The position numbers and the translations under genes are program-made. 63,623 nt of DNA. Origin: Oscillospiraceae bacterium (lineage in GTDB: Bacteria; Bacillota; Clostridia; Oscillospirales; Ruminococcaceae). The notes beneath the pieces are model-generated. The model had not been told where the DNA came from, did no database searches, and worked only from the letters and a program-made list of their open reading frames with translations. Of this stretch, positions 53,910 to 63,500 are shown piece by piece (the stretch's first letter is position 1; each line of letters starts with the position of its first letter). The stretch covers positions 1 to 63,623 of the forward strand of contig WRKM01000020.1 of NCBI GenBank assembly GCA_009778065.1. Reading direction: 5' to 3'.

Positions 53910-54668
53910 TCAGCTTCTCAGATTGTTGGCTATTCTTATAAACTCGTCGGACGTCTGCACAACCTTAGCCGCCAACTGATACGCTCTTTGGGTTTCGATA
54001 ATCCTCACCATGTCCCCGGCGAGGTCAACAGCAGACATCTCAAGAGCCATACGAATTTTATCGTAATCAGGCTCGGGAGTCGCCTCCCCCGAACGCCCCG
54101 TCACCGCGAATCTGTTTTTGTCCATATTGTCAAGCCCCCAGTTGTTGGGAACCGTGAAAACGCCAATCATCTGTTCAAGCTCGACATAATCAATTATGGA
54201 CGTAACCGCCGCATCACCATCCTCGTCTGCAATTGTTTCAAACGGTATTTGAATATGCTCTCCATCATACCCTAAAACATATTCACCCGCCGCACTCACA
54301 AGCTCCCACGCCTGTGCATCCACATTAAACGTAATAGAAAACGCACCGTCACGAGTCAGATAGGTCTGTCCGTATCTGTCAACAACCATGAAAAACCCGT
54401 CGTTTGGGAGTGCGAAATCGAGCGGCTGGTCAGTCGTTGTAAACTGCCCCTGCTCCCACATTAAATCGGTTTTCATCACATATTGTCCATGCCCCGTTTC
54501 CCACTGCGGCTCTGTTTCGCGGTATCTCACGTAAAGACACTCCGCAAAAGACGGACGCATAGCCTTAAACCCCACCGTGTTAATATTGGCTATATTATTA
54601 GCGTAGATGTTCAGCCCTTCCTGCTGAGCCTTCATGCCGGACGAACCGGTATAAAACGAAATGTTCAT
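53910..54668 (-). CDS. Flagellar basal-body rod protein, FlgG/FlhP-type
   Basis: 252 residues. The N-terminal MNISFYTGSSGMKAQQEGLNIYANNIANINTVGFKAMRPSF and C-terminal EMSAVDLAGDMVRIIETQRAYQLAAKVVQTSDEFIRIANNLRS are the two halves of the rod/hook axial-protein coiled coil. In Bacillota such pairs are named FlgF/FlgG or FlhO/FlhP. Exported by the flagellar secretion system. The second of the tandem pair. Confidence 0.93.
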   Translation of the reverse strand: MNISFYTGSSGMKAQQEGLNIYANNIANINTVGFKAMRPSFAECLYVRYRETEPQWETGHGQYVMKTDLMWEQGQFTTTDQPLDFALPNDGFFMVVDRYGQTYLTRDGAFSITFNVDAQAWELVSAAGEYVLGYDGEHIQIPFETIADEDGDAAVTSIIDYVELEQMIGVFTVPNNWGLDNMDKNRFAVTGRSGEATPEPDYDKIRMALEMSAVDLAGDMVRIIETQRAYQLAAKVVQTSDEFIRIANNLRS

Positions 54669-54713
54669 ATAAAGCTTCCTTTCATTTTTTACTGTTTATT
54701 TTCTGTTTATTTT

Positions 54714-55466
54714 TTACTGCGCGCTTCCCGCTTTTGCGAGCGAGGTAGACCTTGAGTTCATTGTGTCAATATATCTCAATATTTGGCTGTTTGCCTCATA
54801 TAGCCGCTGAACTTCCATCATACGCGCCATTTCCTTATTCGCATCGGTGTTTGACTTTTCAAACGCACCCTGTATAACATCGAACCGAATATCGTCCGGT
54901 AACTCATCATCACCCTCATAGCTGAATAATGTGTCCGTAATTTTTGCAACATCGGCGTCAGGCGGAATGTAAGTCAAAAGCAGGGTATCTATTACGCCGT
55001 CGTCATTCCTTATTGTACCGTCGGATTCGACTACAAAATCATCACTGCCTATATAAATATCGCCGCCGAGTCCCTGAACCCGCCCCGCTTTACCGAGGAC
55101 TAAATAACCCTCGTCGTCAAGCTCAAACTGTCCGTTTCTCGATTGATAAACATTCGGGTTTTCTGTCGTTGTACGAATGTTAAAATAAACATCCCCCCAG
55201 ACAGCCATATCAAACCTGCTTCCGGTAAACTCAAAGTTAGATTGCTCTAAATCTACCTTGTTGTTCTCTACATAGTTCTGTAAAAACCTGCCGCTTAACG
55301 CACTGCGTCCGCGTACCAAAATAAGCTCTTCCATAAACGTGTTGGTAACGATATGGTCTTTACGATATCCGGGGGTATTGATATTGGCGATATTGTTGGA
55401 TATTGAGTTTAGCTCACGCTGTTTAATCAGCATCGCTTGCGCCGCGTTGTAGAATCCTCTTAACAT
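54714..55466 (-). CDS. Flagellar basal-body rod protein, FlgF/FlhO-type
   Basis: 250 residues. MLRGFYNAAQAMLIKQRELNSISNNIANINTPGYRKDHIV opens the axial-protein family; the end has NKEMARMMEVQRLYEANSQILRYIDTMN. AAGGAGGAG precedes the ATG. It appears to start the flagella-chemotaxis-glycogen run; a weak TTGCCG-18-TATAAT promoter lies just upstream, inside the 15-codon frame at 55497. Confidence 0.93.
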   Translation of the reverse strand: MLRGFYNAAQAMLIKQRELNSISNNIANINTPGYRKDHIVTNTFMEELILVRGRSALSGRFLQNYVENNKVDLEQSNFEFTGSRFDMAVWGDVYFNIRTTTENPNVYQSRNGQFELDDEGYLVLGKAGRVQGLGGDIYIGSDDFVVESDGTIRNDDGVIDTLLLTYIPPDADVAKITDTLFSYEGDDELPDDIRFDVIQGAFEKSNTDANKEMARMMEVQRLYEANSQILRYIDTMNSRSTSLAKAGSAQ

Positions 55467-55496
55467 ATTTTTACTCCTCCTTCAATAATTATAACC

Positions 55497-55544
55497 TTAC
55501 GCCGCCTTTTCCGGCAACTCTTTTAAACTTAAAAACTTTTTCAT
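55497..55544 (-). CDS. 15-codon reading frame with good ribosome site, possible remnant
   Basis: AGGAG stands 7 bases before ATG; the product would be MKKFLSLKELPEKAA. It follows the last tagged lipoprotein by about 20 bases, the same spacing as between lipoprotein genes in the array, and starts MKK like them. It may be the stump of a fifth lipoprotein gene or a leader peptide for the flagellar genes. Confidence 0.35.
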   Translation of the reverse strand: MKKFLSLKELPEKAA

Positions 55545-55564
55545 GACCAAACTCCTCGCACCTT

Positions 55565-56314
55565 CTATTCTTCCCGCCTCGCTTCGCCGACTCCTACATC
55601 TCCTGCTATTTCCGCAACACTCCGTTCATCAGCTAAAGCCGCCTCGATTCTGCCTATAAATTCATCTAAAGTCTCGCCCTGCCTTGCCGTTCGCGTTCCC
55701 TCTTGTGAATCCGTTGTACGACCTTCACTACTTGAATACATCATTTCCGATTCTTCTTGAATCACGAAAGAAAATTGATATGCGTTTCTCTCTAAATCTA
55801 TCTCACCGTTTTCGTCTAACCAAATGCGACCTTGAAGTGGATGAAATGTATACAAAGGCAAATAATTTCCGAAATTTGTTGTCTTTATAATTTCGTCTTC
55901 GCTTCTTTCAGTTTTATGCAAAAACAACATTACTTCATCACCTTTTTTCAGATACCCGCCCGATTGAATAGTAGGAGAAAAAACATAATCTATCCCATTC
56001 CCATGTTCGGGAACAAAAATATGTTCGCCTTTTTTTAAGTCGCCGGAAATAACCTCTTCCACTTGAATTTTTGAAAAACTCACTAAGTCCGCGTTGTCAC
56101 GGTCTACAGCAGTTATCACTTCAACGGATTGAACCACTCCAATCACAATATCTCTTTCTTGATTTGCAAAATATTTAAAATCGTATATAAATACAGAACC
56201 GTCAAAATATATAACTTCATTTTCCGAATCAGTTTCGTTTAAACCTTCTGCGTTTTTTGCACATGAACACAACCCAAACAAAAGCAAGATTGTAAAAATT
56301 AATATTTTTTTCAT
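55565..56314 (-). CDS. Tagged lipoprotein 4 (C-terminal GDVGVGEARREE)
   Basis: 249 residues: signal peptide with lipobox LCSC, a beta-rich domain (DIVIGVVQSVE..., GGYLKKGDEVMLFLHKTE) and a helical, charged end ERSVAEIAGDVGVGEARREE. The closing peptide is shared with three other lipoproteins in this region whose bodies are not alike. It may be distantly related to the lipoprotein at 43577. The ribosome site AAGGGGGCGACT lies in a segment nearly copied upstream of the next gene. Function unknown. Confidence 0.78.
   Translation of the reverse strand: MKKILIFTILLLFGLCSCAKNAEGLNETDSENEVIYFDGSVFIYDFKYFANQERDIVIGVVQSVEVITAVDRDNADLVSFSKIQVEEVISGDLKKGEHIFVPEHGNGIDYVFSPTIQSGGYLKKGDEVMLFLHKTERSEDEIIKTTNFGNYLPLYTFHPLQGRIWLDENGEIDLERNAYQFSFVIQEESEMMYSSSEGRTTDSQEGTRTARQGETLDEFIGRIEAALADERSVAEIAGDVGVGEARREE
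55570..55610. repeat. 3'-end repeat, copy 1
   Basis: Encodes the end of lipoprotein 4. Over about 30 bases it differs from copy 2 at two or three positions only, then diverges. Confidence 0.8.
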
Positions 56315-56335
56315 AGTCGCCCCCCTTAGCGGCTA

Positions 56336-57070
56336 TTATTCCTCCCGCCTTGCTTCGCCGACTCCTACATCTCCCGCTGATTCAAAAAATTGTAAATTCT
56401 GTCCCTCAATAAGTTCATCTACAAGATTTTGCATATATATTGTCCAGTCATCGTAAATATCTTTTGAATCCCTGTTTTGGTTTAGTTCAAAGAACGCTTC
56501 GCGTTGAGGTTGGATATATTTAGATATGACTAAATCCTTTTTAAGCACGTCATACTGTGATTCCCAATACTCCTCATTCGTCATTCCAAGACCTTTTAAA
56601 AATGGTAAAAGGTGTTCTTCATAATTGCTTGCCGAGGCAGAAAGCTCAATATTAAGATTAATTAAATCTCTTATTTCTTTATCATCGGCATTATAGCCTT
56701 GCCTTAATGCCTCGCTATACAACGCCTCTCTCTTCAAGAGAAATGAAATAGCAAGTTCTCTTCCGTTTTCTTCGCCGGTGAGTCTATATTGTTCTTCCCT
56801 CTTATTAACTTCGCTCTCATAAATTACAAAATCATTCCCCCTAATAAGAACATCGAAATTTAAGTCGTCATTATGGTCGCTCTCTATTTGTCCGAATTTA
56901 AATAAAACTTTAACCATGCTATCGTCATCTGAATCACTTATCGCCTCTTCTGCAATTGTTTCGATATTTAAAGCTTCGGGGCTTTCGTTTTCTGTATTTC
57001 TCTCTTGCGTACAAGAAACAAGCATAGTCAATATTAACGAGATTATAATTAATAATAGTATTTTTTTCAT
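56336..57070 (-). CDS. Tagged lipoprotein 3, SurA/PrsA-N-like
   Basis: 244 residues: lipobox LVSC, an acidic linker, then a helical body (ELAISFLLKREALYSEALRQGYNADDKEIRDLI...LPFLKGLGMTNEEYWESQYDVLKKDLVISKYI) that resembles the N-terminal chaperone domain of SurA/PrsA-type foldases without a rotamase domain. It ends FFESAGDVGVGEARREE. A foldase partner for exported proteins of this array is plausible but unproved. Gaps to both neighbours are about 21 bases. Confidence 0.75.
   Translation of the reverse strand: MKKILLLIIISLILTMLVSCTQERNTENESPEALNIETIAEEAISDSDDDSMVKVLFKFGQIESDHNDDLNFDVLIRGNDFVIYESEVNKREEQYRLTGEENGRELAISFLLKREALYSEALRQGYNADDKEIRDLINLNIELSASASNYEEHLLPFLKGLGMTNEEYWESQYDVLKKDLVISKYIQPQREAFFELNQNRDSKDIYDDWTIYMQNLVDELIEGQNLQFFESAGDVGVGEARREE
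56341..56383. repeat. 3'-end repeat, copy 2
   Basis: CCTCCCGCCTTGCTTCGCCG plus a further conserved part; encodes the end of lipoprotein 3. Together with the segment through the next start (56314-56340) it matches copy 3 and its flank. Confidence 0.85.
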
Positions 57071-57092
57071 AGTCGCCCCCCCTTAGCGGCTA

Positions 57093-57905
57093 TTATTCCT
57101 CCCGCCTTGCTTCGCCGAACTCTATAACATCTGATTCTTCAACCCGTGCTGTCCGCGCTTCTTCCGCTACAGTCTCTATCATTGAAACATCTCCAACCGT
57201 ATATGTTTCAAATCGTAGCTCGTCTATAAAATTTAAAATACTTTTCTCATCTCCAAACGGAAGGCTGACACTTACATAATATTTATCTTCGTAGAATGCC
57301 ATTATATACGAAAAAGATGATGGTTCATCAAATATGTTTAAACCGCTCCAGTAGTTATATTCAAACCGCATTCCGTCTTTTTCGGTTGACGCAAAAGTGC
57401 TTTTTTTATAACTCTCGCGTGCCTTTTTTACATAGTCATCTAAAGACCATCCTGTTATTCTGGGACTAACATCCAACTGAGAAATAAGCACATATATATA
57501 AGCATTTTTTCCATATTGCTCTTTTAACTCTTTGATTTTAGGTGCGGATTCCTCCACACAATAGAAGTAAATCCCACTTCCGTCACTAACCATAGTATAC
57601 TCGCCATATTCTTCGGGAAGCAAAGGAAGAATAAATTTTTTATGTTGTGATGTTACACCGAATCCCTCCGAATCTAAATTACGTGTAGGCGAATCAAATT
57701 CATATTCCCACCATTCTTCGAGAGAATCAAAAGTTATTCTAATTTCCGGTTGCGTTGGTGTACTTATTTCAACAGCAGATGTAATATCCGCAGATTCTCT
57801 ATTTCTCATTTCCGCTGATTCCGGATTTACAACGTAATCCTCTGAACAAGACGTTAGAAACGGAATTGTTACCATGATTAAAGCAAAGCATAAATATTTA
57901 CGCAC
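57093..57905 (-). CDS. Tagged lipoprotein 2 (C-terminal EFGEARREE)
   Basis: 270 residues: lipobox LTSC, a spacer, then a mixed alpha/beta domain (HKKFILPLLPEEYGEYTMVSD ... YYVSVSLPFGDEKSILNFIDELRFE). The end EEARTARVEESDVIEFGEARREE shares ARVEES with lipoprotein 1 and GEARREE with all. It follows the truncated protease gene by 15 bases. No family recognised. Confidence 0.75.
   Translation of the reverse strand: MRKYLCFALIMVTIPFLTSCSEDYVVNPESAEMRNRESADITSAVEISTPTQPEIRITFDSLEEWWEYEFDSPTRNLDSEGFGVTSQHKKFILPLLPEEYGEYTMVSDGSGIYFYCVEESAPKIKELKEQYGKNAYIYVLISQLDVSPRITGWSLDDYVKKARESYKKSTFASTEKDGMRFEYNYWSGLNIFDEPSSFSYIMAFYEDKYYVSVSLPFGDEKSILNFIDELRFETYTVGDVSMIETVAEEARTARVEESDVIEFGEARREE
57098..57160. 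repeat. 3'-end repeat, copy 3
   Basis: Same first 21 bases as copies 2 and 4, then a short divergent stretch, then about 22 bases (GATTCTTCAACCCGTGCTGT) identical to copy 4. Confidence 0.85.
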
Positions 57906-57920
57906 GATAAATAATCCTCC

Positions 57921-59630
57921 TTAATAATTAGCAAGCAAATTAGCTTTAATTTCATTTACACATTTATCACAGTATATATCTGTATTTCCGTTTATTACCA
58001 TATTATATATTTCTCCTTCCTGTCGATGCCAAACATTGTTAACTAAAGTATATCCGGTAATACACACGCCATGCCCCGCATCTCCCACCGCTCCAAAAGC
58101 GTGGCTAATTTCATGCAATGCTAATTCAAACCGTAAATCCGGCGTCGCCCACCCTGTAACGGGTGCCATTATATATCTATTGCTACCTATGCCATCGGCT
58201 GCTATACCGCCTGCGAATGGAATATGATTTTGCCCTACACAATTAGTAGACCCCCAACACTTACATGTAACGTGACCAGTCCATGTTCCTATTTTTAATG
58301 TGTCGACCGGAAAAGTACCGGCGGGATAATCCTTAGCCATACGCCATACGTTTTTACAGTGATATGAAGTTGTGTTCACATCGCAAATCTGACCCGTAGC
58401 TAAGTGCGAACATTGAGAATTTATCGGTTCTCCGCAACTATCAGCAAGAGAGTCATACCTTGTCGGAGTGTTACTTGTAATTATTAGGTTGAATCTTGCC
58501 GCCATAGCAGAGTTTATAAGGTCTTGTGCTTCCTGTATTTGATTACGCGCTTGAGCAAGCCCACCGCTCCTTTGCACATACCCTTGGTCGAAATAATTGT
58601 CTATAGTTACGTGATATATTTGCTCTACAACCCTCAAAGTAAACGTAGCACTAACTCCATTCTTTGCCGAAGCGACTATTACGGTTGTACCGAGAGCGTG
58701 TGCATTTATTACTCCCTGTGCGTTTATTGTAGCCGTGGTGGGGTTTGTTGATACCCAACTAATACTCTGGTCTGCTCCGGCAGGCTTTACCTCGGCATAT
58801 ACAGTCCATGTACCTCCCCCGATTTCCATTGTACTATACGGCGGGATGTTTTTTATAGTTACCCCTGTCGGTGCGGGGTTTGTTACCGTCAGTCCTACCG
58901 AATCGCTTAGGTTGGGGTTAGCGATTGAAAAGACTGTAATTGTGGTCGTACCGGTTCCGACAGTTGTGACGAGTCCTGTTGTTGCTTCCACAGTGGCAAC
59001 ATTCGGGTTAGATGACCACCACACAACCCCTTGACTGTTGACGGTGTATAATACTTCTTCCACAGATAATTTCCGTGTTTCGAGCAGGGCGAGCTGATTA
59101 TTCGGCGGTTTATTTCCGATTTTTATACTGTCTATTGTAGTAACCGCAGACCCGAAGATTTTACTTTTTTCGCATGGAGTACATATTACACACTTTACGC
59201 AAAAATTACAACTACCGCCGGTGCTGAGAAAATTACAATTCGATGAATTACAGTAAAGTCGTGTGCCGCATTCAAGTCTGCCGGGGAATTCGTGGGAATT
59301 TCTGCACTGCTCGAACGTACAACCGCTATTACTGCACCGCCCGTTATTTGTACGGGTGCAATCGAGAAAACGACTTGTAATTCCGTTTGTGTAGGTCAAA
59401 CTGTGACGGTTTAAGCCGGGGTCTATGATTTTTGAGAAATATACGCTACCGCCCGGAGGATAGGTTATACTCGTGCCGCCCGATATATGCAGATTCTCCG
59501 CTTTAAAGTTGTAGGGCTGTGTTAAAGTTAAATCGCCGTTTAGGTATAAATGACCTGCTGATATATTCAAATTACTGATTCTGTTACTGACTATATCCCC
59601 TCTGACTATCGTCATACCCATGCTTGACAT
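57921..59630 (-). CDS. 5'-truncated surface protein: Cys-rich block, Big_2 domains, metzincin-like
   Basis: 569 residues from the first Met, homologous to the C-terminal two thirds of the protein at 60581. It retains the end of the beta-solenoid repeats, a Cys-rich block (DCTRTNNGRCSNSGCTFEQC ... CNFCVKCVICTPCEKSKIFG), two Big_2 Ig-like domains (WWSSNPNVATVEATTGLVTTVGTG) and a protease-like end ALHEISHAFGAVGDAGHGVC (about 505). The matching frame continues upstream to about 59742 (GGTLTCNGNLTIG...) and then runs into the lipoprotein 1 repeat. No signal peptide and no good ribosome site, so it is probably a disrupted copy. Confidence 0.7.
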   Translation of the reverse strand: MSSMGMTIVRGDIVSNRISNLNISAGHLYLNGDLTLTQPYNFKAENLHISGGTSITYPPGGSVYFSKIIDPGLNRHSLTYTNGITSRFLDCTRTNNGRCSNSGCTFEQCRNSHEFPGRLECGTRLYCNSSNCNFLSTGGSCNFCVKCVICTPCEKSKIFGSAVTTIDSIKIGNKPPNNQLALLETRKLSVEEVLYTVNSQGVVWWSSNPNVATVEATTGLVTTVGTGTTTITVFSIANPNLSDSVGLTVTNPAPTGVTIKNIPPYSTMEIGGGTWTVYAEVKPAGADQSISWVSTNPTTATINAQGVINAHALGTTVIVASAKNGVSATFTLRVVEQIYHVTIDNYFDQGYVQRSGGLAQARNQIQEAQDLINSAMAARFNLIITSNTPTRYDSLADSCGEPINSQCSHLATGQICDVNTTSYHCKNVWRMAKDYPAGTFPVDTLKIGTWTGHVTCKCWGSTNCVGQNHIPFAGGIAADGIGSNRYIMAPVTGWATPDLRFELALHEISHAFGAVGDAGHGVCITGYTLVNNVWHRQEGEIYNMVINGNTDIYCDKCVNEIKANLLANY

Positions 59631-59734
59631 TCCGAGACTGCCCGTTTCTCCGAGTGTTAAATTTCCGTGAATGTCCGCTTTCCCGTCGCCTAAACTTAGA
59701 TTACCGCTACCTATCGTAAGATTTCCGTTGCAGG

Positions 59735-60559
59735 TTAGGGTGCCTCCCGCCTTGCTTCGCCGACTCCTATATCTACCGCTGATTCTTCAACCCGTGCTGT
59801 CCACGGCTCGTCTGCCAACGATACTATTTTAACATCTTTAAACATTTCCTCAAAATTTACTTCTAAAGTTCTTCTATTTGCTTGAGAATACAATGCTACT
59901 ATATAATATCCGTTAATTTCCATAGGAAAGAAAAAAACACCACGTTCAGACGGAAAACCCCATGTTTTGGGTGGAAAATAAACCTTAAATTGATTTTCTC
60001 CGTCCCTTTTTTGATAAGCTTCAATTAATTGTTCTCCGGTTTCTCTTTTTTCTCTTTGCTCAACTATACCTTGTTTGTTTTCTTCATAAACATGAAACCT
60101 AAATGAAAATCTCTCTTCTTCCTCGCTTACATAAGCTACTATTAATTCCGGTTTCCGTAATTCCGGCATTAATTCAGTGTCAGGATAATATACAATATGT
60201 GAGAATTTCAATTCTCTAATATAGGGTACCGGTAAGGAATCAATTAGTTCTAAAAAAGTAATTAAATCCTTACTGTTCTTCATTCCGCTAACTGCGTGAT
60301 CCATCCGATGCAAGTATTCAAAAATTTCTTCTTCACTCGCTTTCGCCATTTTCCGCATTTCAGACAATTCGTTCTCGCCATCGATATAAATTTGATAAGG
60401 TGGTTCTGTGTGTCCGATTTCAACCTCTGCACTTATATCGGTATTATTTACCCGTATTTGCTCATAACTCGCGCTTGATTCGAGAATACTGTTATTTACG
60501 TTGTTACATCCTGTTACTATCATTGTGATGATTATAACTAATGCTAAAATTTGTTTCAT
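59735..60559 (-). CDS. Tagged lipoprotein 1 (C-terminal GVGEARREAP)
   Basis: 274 residues: lipobox VTGC, a spacer, then a body with FKVYFPPKTWGFPSERGVFFFPMEINGYYIVALYSQA. It ends DEPWTARVEESAVDIGVGEARREAP; the last codons differ because the repeat fuses here to the remains of the second protease gene. It follows the large protease gene by 21 bases. No recognised family. Confidence 0.75.
   Translation of the reverse strand: MKQILALVIIITMIVTGCNNVNNSILESSASYEQIRVNNTDISAEVEIGHTEPPYQIYIDGENELSEMRKMAKASEEEIFEYLHRMDHAVSGMKNSKDLITFLELIDSLPVPYIRELKFSHIVYYPDTELMPELRKPELIVAYVSEEEERFSFRFHVYEENKQGIVEQREKRETGEQLIEAYQKRDGENQFKVYFPPKTWGFPSERGVFFFPMEINGYYIVALYSQANRRTLEVNFEEMFKDVKIVSLADEPWTARVEESAVDIGVGEARREAP
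59743..59810. repeat. 3'-end repeat, copy 4, at the truncation point of the second protease gene
   Basis: Same repeat as copies 1-3. On its left, similarity to the intact protease gene (62645-62675) begins within a few bases, placing the breakpoint at the repeat boundary. Confidence 0.85.
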
Positions 60560-60580
60560 TATGTTGTTGCACTCCTATAA

Positions 60581-63500
60581 TTAATGATGATTTTTTAAAT
60601 GAGTAGGTATAGTTCCGTTGATTCCTGCACAATCCGTACAAAATATAGTATTTCTTGCCCTTGTTTCTATATCGCTCATACGTCTTGTCATAGCGCAATT
60701 GGGTCGAGTAAGTTTATTACATCTATAGCAATGTGCATTAACGCACGAAGGTTCTACTAATGGGTCATACCCATAACAATAATGGTCATTCGCTCCTACT
60801 TGATGTGCTGTTTCATGTAGCAATGAAAATATTGATTGGTAACGGACTACATCATCAGTGTGATTATTGTGAGAAGAATCTGTAGAATGTAAAATCGTAA
60901 TAACCACCGTATGAGATGTAGAATATGAGTAAGAAGACGGATTTCCATCGAGTAAATGTCCCGACCAAGCGAACTTTGTTAATGTTGAGTCTCCGCTTCC
61001 GAATTGCGCTATTAAATCGGCTCTTATTGCATTACTGGATAAATCGCATGTTGGCCAATGTTGGCAAGGAGCTGTTAAAGACCCTGATGTTCTGCAATCA
61101 TCTGCTATTGAGTTATATAAGTGGATAGAACCCGTCTCAATATTAAGATTGAAAATTTCATTGTATATATCCGAAACTACATCCTGATATGACGAAATTC
61201 TCTCCCATGCCAAAGGTGAAAATCTTCTCCTGTAACCGTCATCATAAAAATGATAAACTGTAAGATTAGTTTCTCCCTCTTTCACCGTCAGCCCAAACGA
61301 AGCACTCACCGTACTATCCACGTTAGAAGTTGCTTTAATTACGACAACACCTGAATTTAACGGAACAATTTCACCTGTGGTAGGGTTGATTGAAACTACG
61401 TTACTTGTTGTCGGAGATAAACTCCATGTCACTGCCTGACTTGCCGCGAGCGGATAAATAACTGCGTTTAAATTACTCCATGTTTGCCCGATACTTAAAG
61501 TATCATTCGGCGGTCTGCCGTCTATGGATATAGATGTCGGTTCGGGTCTTCTCACTCGCAGTCGAAACGAATCATTCACTGTCGGGTCGTCAACCGATTT
61601 CGCAATTACTGTGACGAAACCTACTCCTGTTGCTTCGAGTTGCCCGGAGTAAGGACCGATTGTTGCTACGCCGTATGGTGGTGTTTTTATACTCCATATG
61701 ACATCCTGACTTGCGCTTGCAGGAGACACTTTCGCTGTTAATTCGCTCCATGTCTGCCCGATATTTAAAGTATTACTCGGTGGTTTGCCGCTTATTGATA
61801 AAGTCAATTTCGGGTTTTCTATTTTCAACAAAAATTGAATCGTAAAGTTAGAATTTGTTGTTGACCTTGCCTTAATCATCGTTGCGCCTTCTGCTATCGC
61901 CGTAATAACACCGCTGTTAGCGTCAATTTGCGCGATGTTTGCATTGCTTGATTCCCATGTTACGGCGTGGTTTTCCATGCTTGGAAATTCGATTACGTTC
62001 AAGTCCTCATAAGTCTGTCCGGGGGCTATCGGGCTGGGTTTTTTGGGGATATGTATTTGATAAGGCGCTATTGAAGTATAGGCATTCCCGAAGATTTTAC
62101 TTTTTTCGCAGGGAGTGCAAATTTTACATTTTACACATAAATTACAACTGCCATTTGTGAGTAAAGTACAACTTGTCGTATTGCAACGAATCCATTCACC
62201 GCAATCAAGCTTGGCGGGGAAATTATGAGGATTTTCGCACTGCCCGAACGTACAACCGCTGTTACTGCACTGTCCGCCGTCTGTGCGGGTACAATCGAGA
62301 TAGCGACCTGTAATTCCGTCCGTATAAGTTACGCTTTGACGGCTTAAACCCGGGTCTATGAGTAGGTTGAAATTTACGCTCCCACCCGGAGGATAAGTTA
62401 TATTCGTACCGCCGTCGAGATATAGATTACCTATTTTGAAATTTACAGGATTTGTAATAATTAAGTTTCCGTACAGCTTTAAATGCGCATATTGGGAAAA
62501 ATAATCGAGGGTTCTGTTGTAGATATAATCTCCTCTGACTACTGTCATTGCCCAAACCGACGTTATTAATGTTGCCGTTTCTCCTATAGTGAAATCACCG
62601 AAAACTTCCACCAATCCGCCACTATTTAATTGTCCGTTGTCTATCGTAAGATTTCCGGTGCAGGTTATAGTTCCTGAAGAATTTTGTAATGCGCCGCTTG
62701 CGTCGACATCAATATTACCGTTGCAAATCAAAGCTCCTCCATTAACATTTAATGTCTCGTTTATTCCGAGGTTGCCGTTGACTGTCAGTGTTCCGGTGTC
62801 GAGCCCGCCTGCTATAACAGATGCGAGAGCCGAGACAGTAACGTCATTTCCGTTCAGGTTAAAATTACTTACATTTACCGCGCCGGATAGCGTCATGTTA
62901 CTCCCTATATTCATTGTATGCACAGGATTCGTTAAATGTAAATTTGTGGCATGGATTGCGCCGAGAGTAGCTAAGTTGTCATATCTGTCGAACGATACAT
63001 TTTGTGTGTCGTTTCCCGCGAAGACGGTCACGTGATACTGAGAATTTTTGAAAAATGTATTTGTTCCGATTTGATTGAAATCCCCGTAAAGCTCTAATAT
63101 CGAAGGATTCGCGGTGCTTCCGTTACCAAAATTGTTAGTATTAGTTGTCTGAGTGTAAAAATCGCCGTAAACAGTGAGTTTTGAGCCTGCTCCTAATGAA
63201 GTGTACCCGGTAGTCGCGCCGAATGTGCCGTTAATATCTTTTGATTGTATTCGGAAGTCGCCGAGACAATACATGTTGCCGCTTAGAATAAGCATCCCGC
63301 TGTCTATATTAACAGTACCTAAAACGACTACAGTAGCATTAGCACTAACCGTCACACTCGCGGCAATCGTAACATTACCCGTGTAAAGAACAGTTTCGTT
63401 CGATATTGTCATCGCGGACGTTATCACGACATCGTTATCTATAATTTGGTCATAATCCTGTATGTGAAAATCTATTATTCCGGGGTGGGTTCGCAGGGCT

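Noticed and set aside
55565-59810. Integron-like gene cassettes with attC sites
   Set aside because: The repeats follow each lipoprotein gene as attC would, but they lack the palindromic core, are translated in a constant frame, and no integrase is present in the window.
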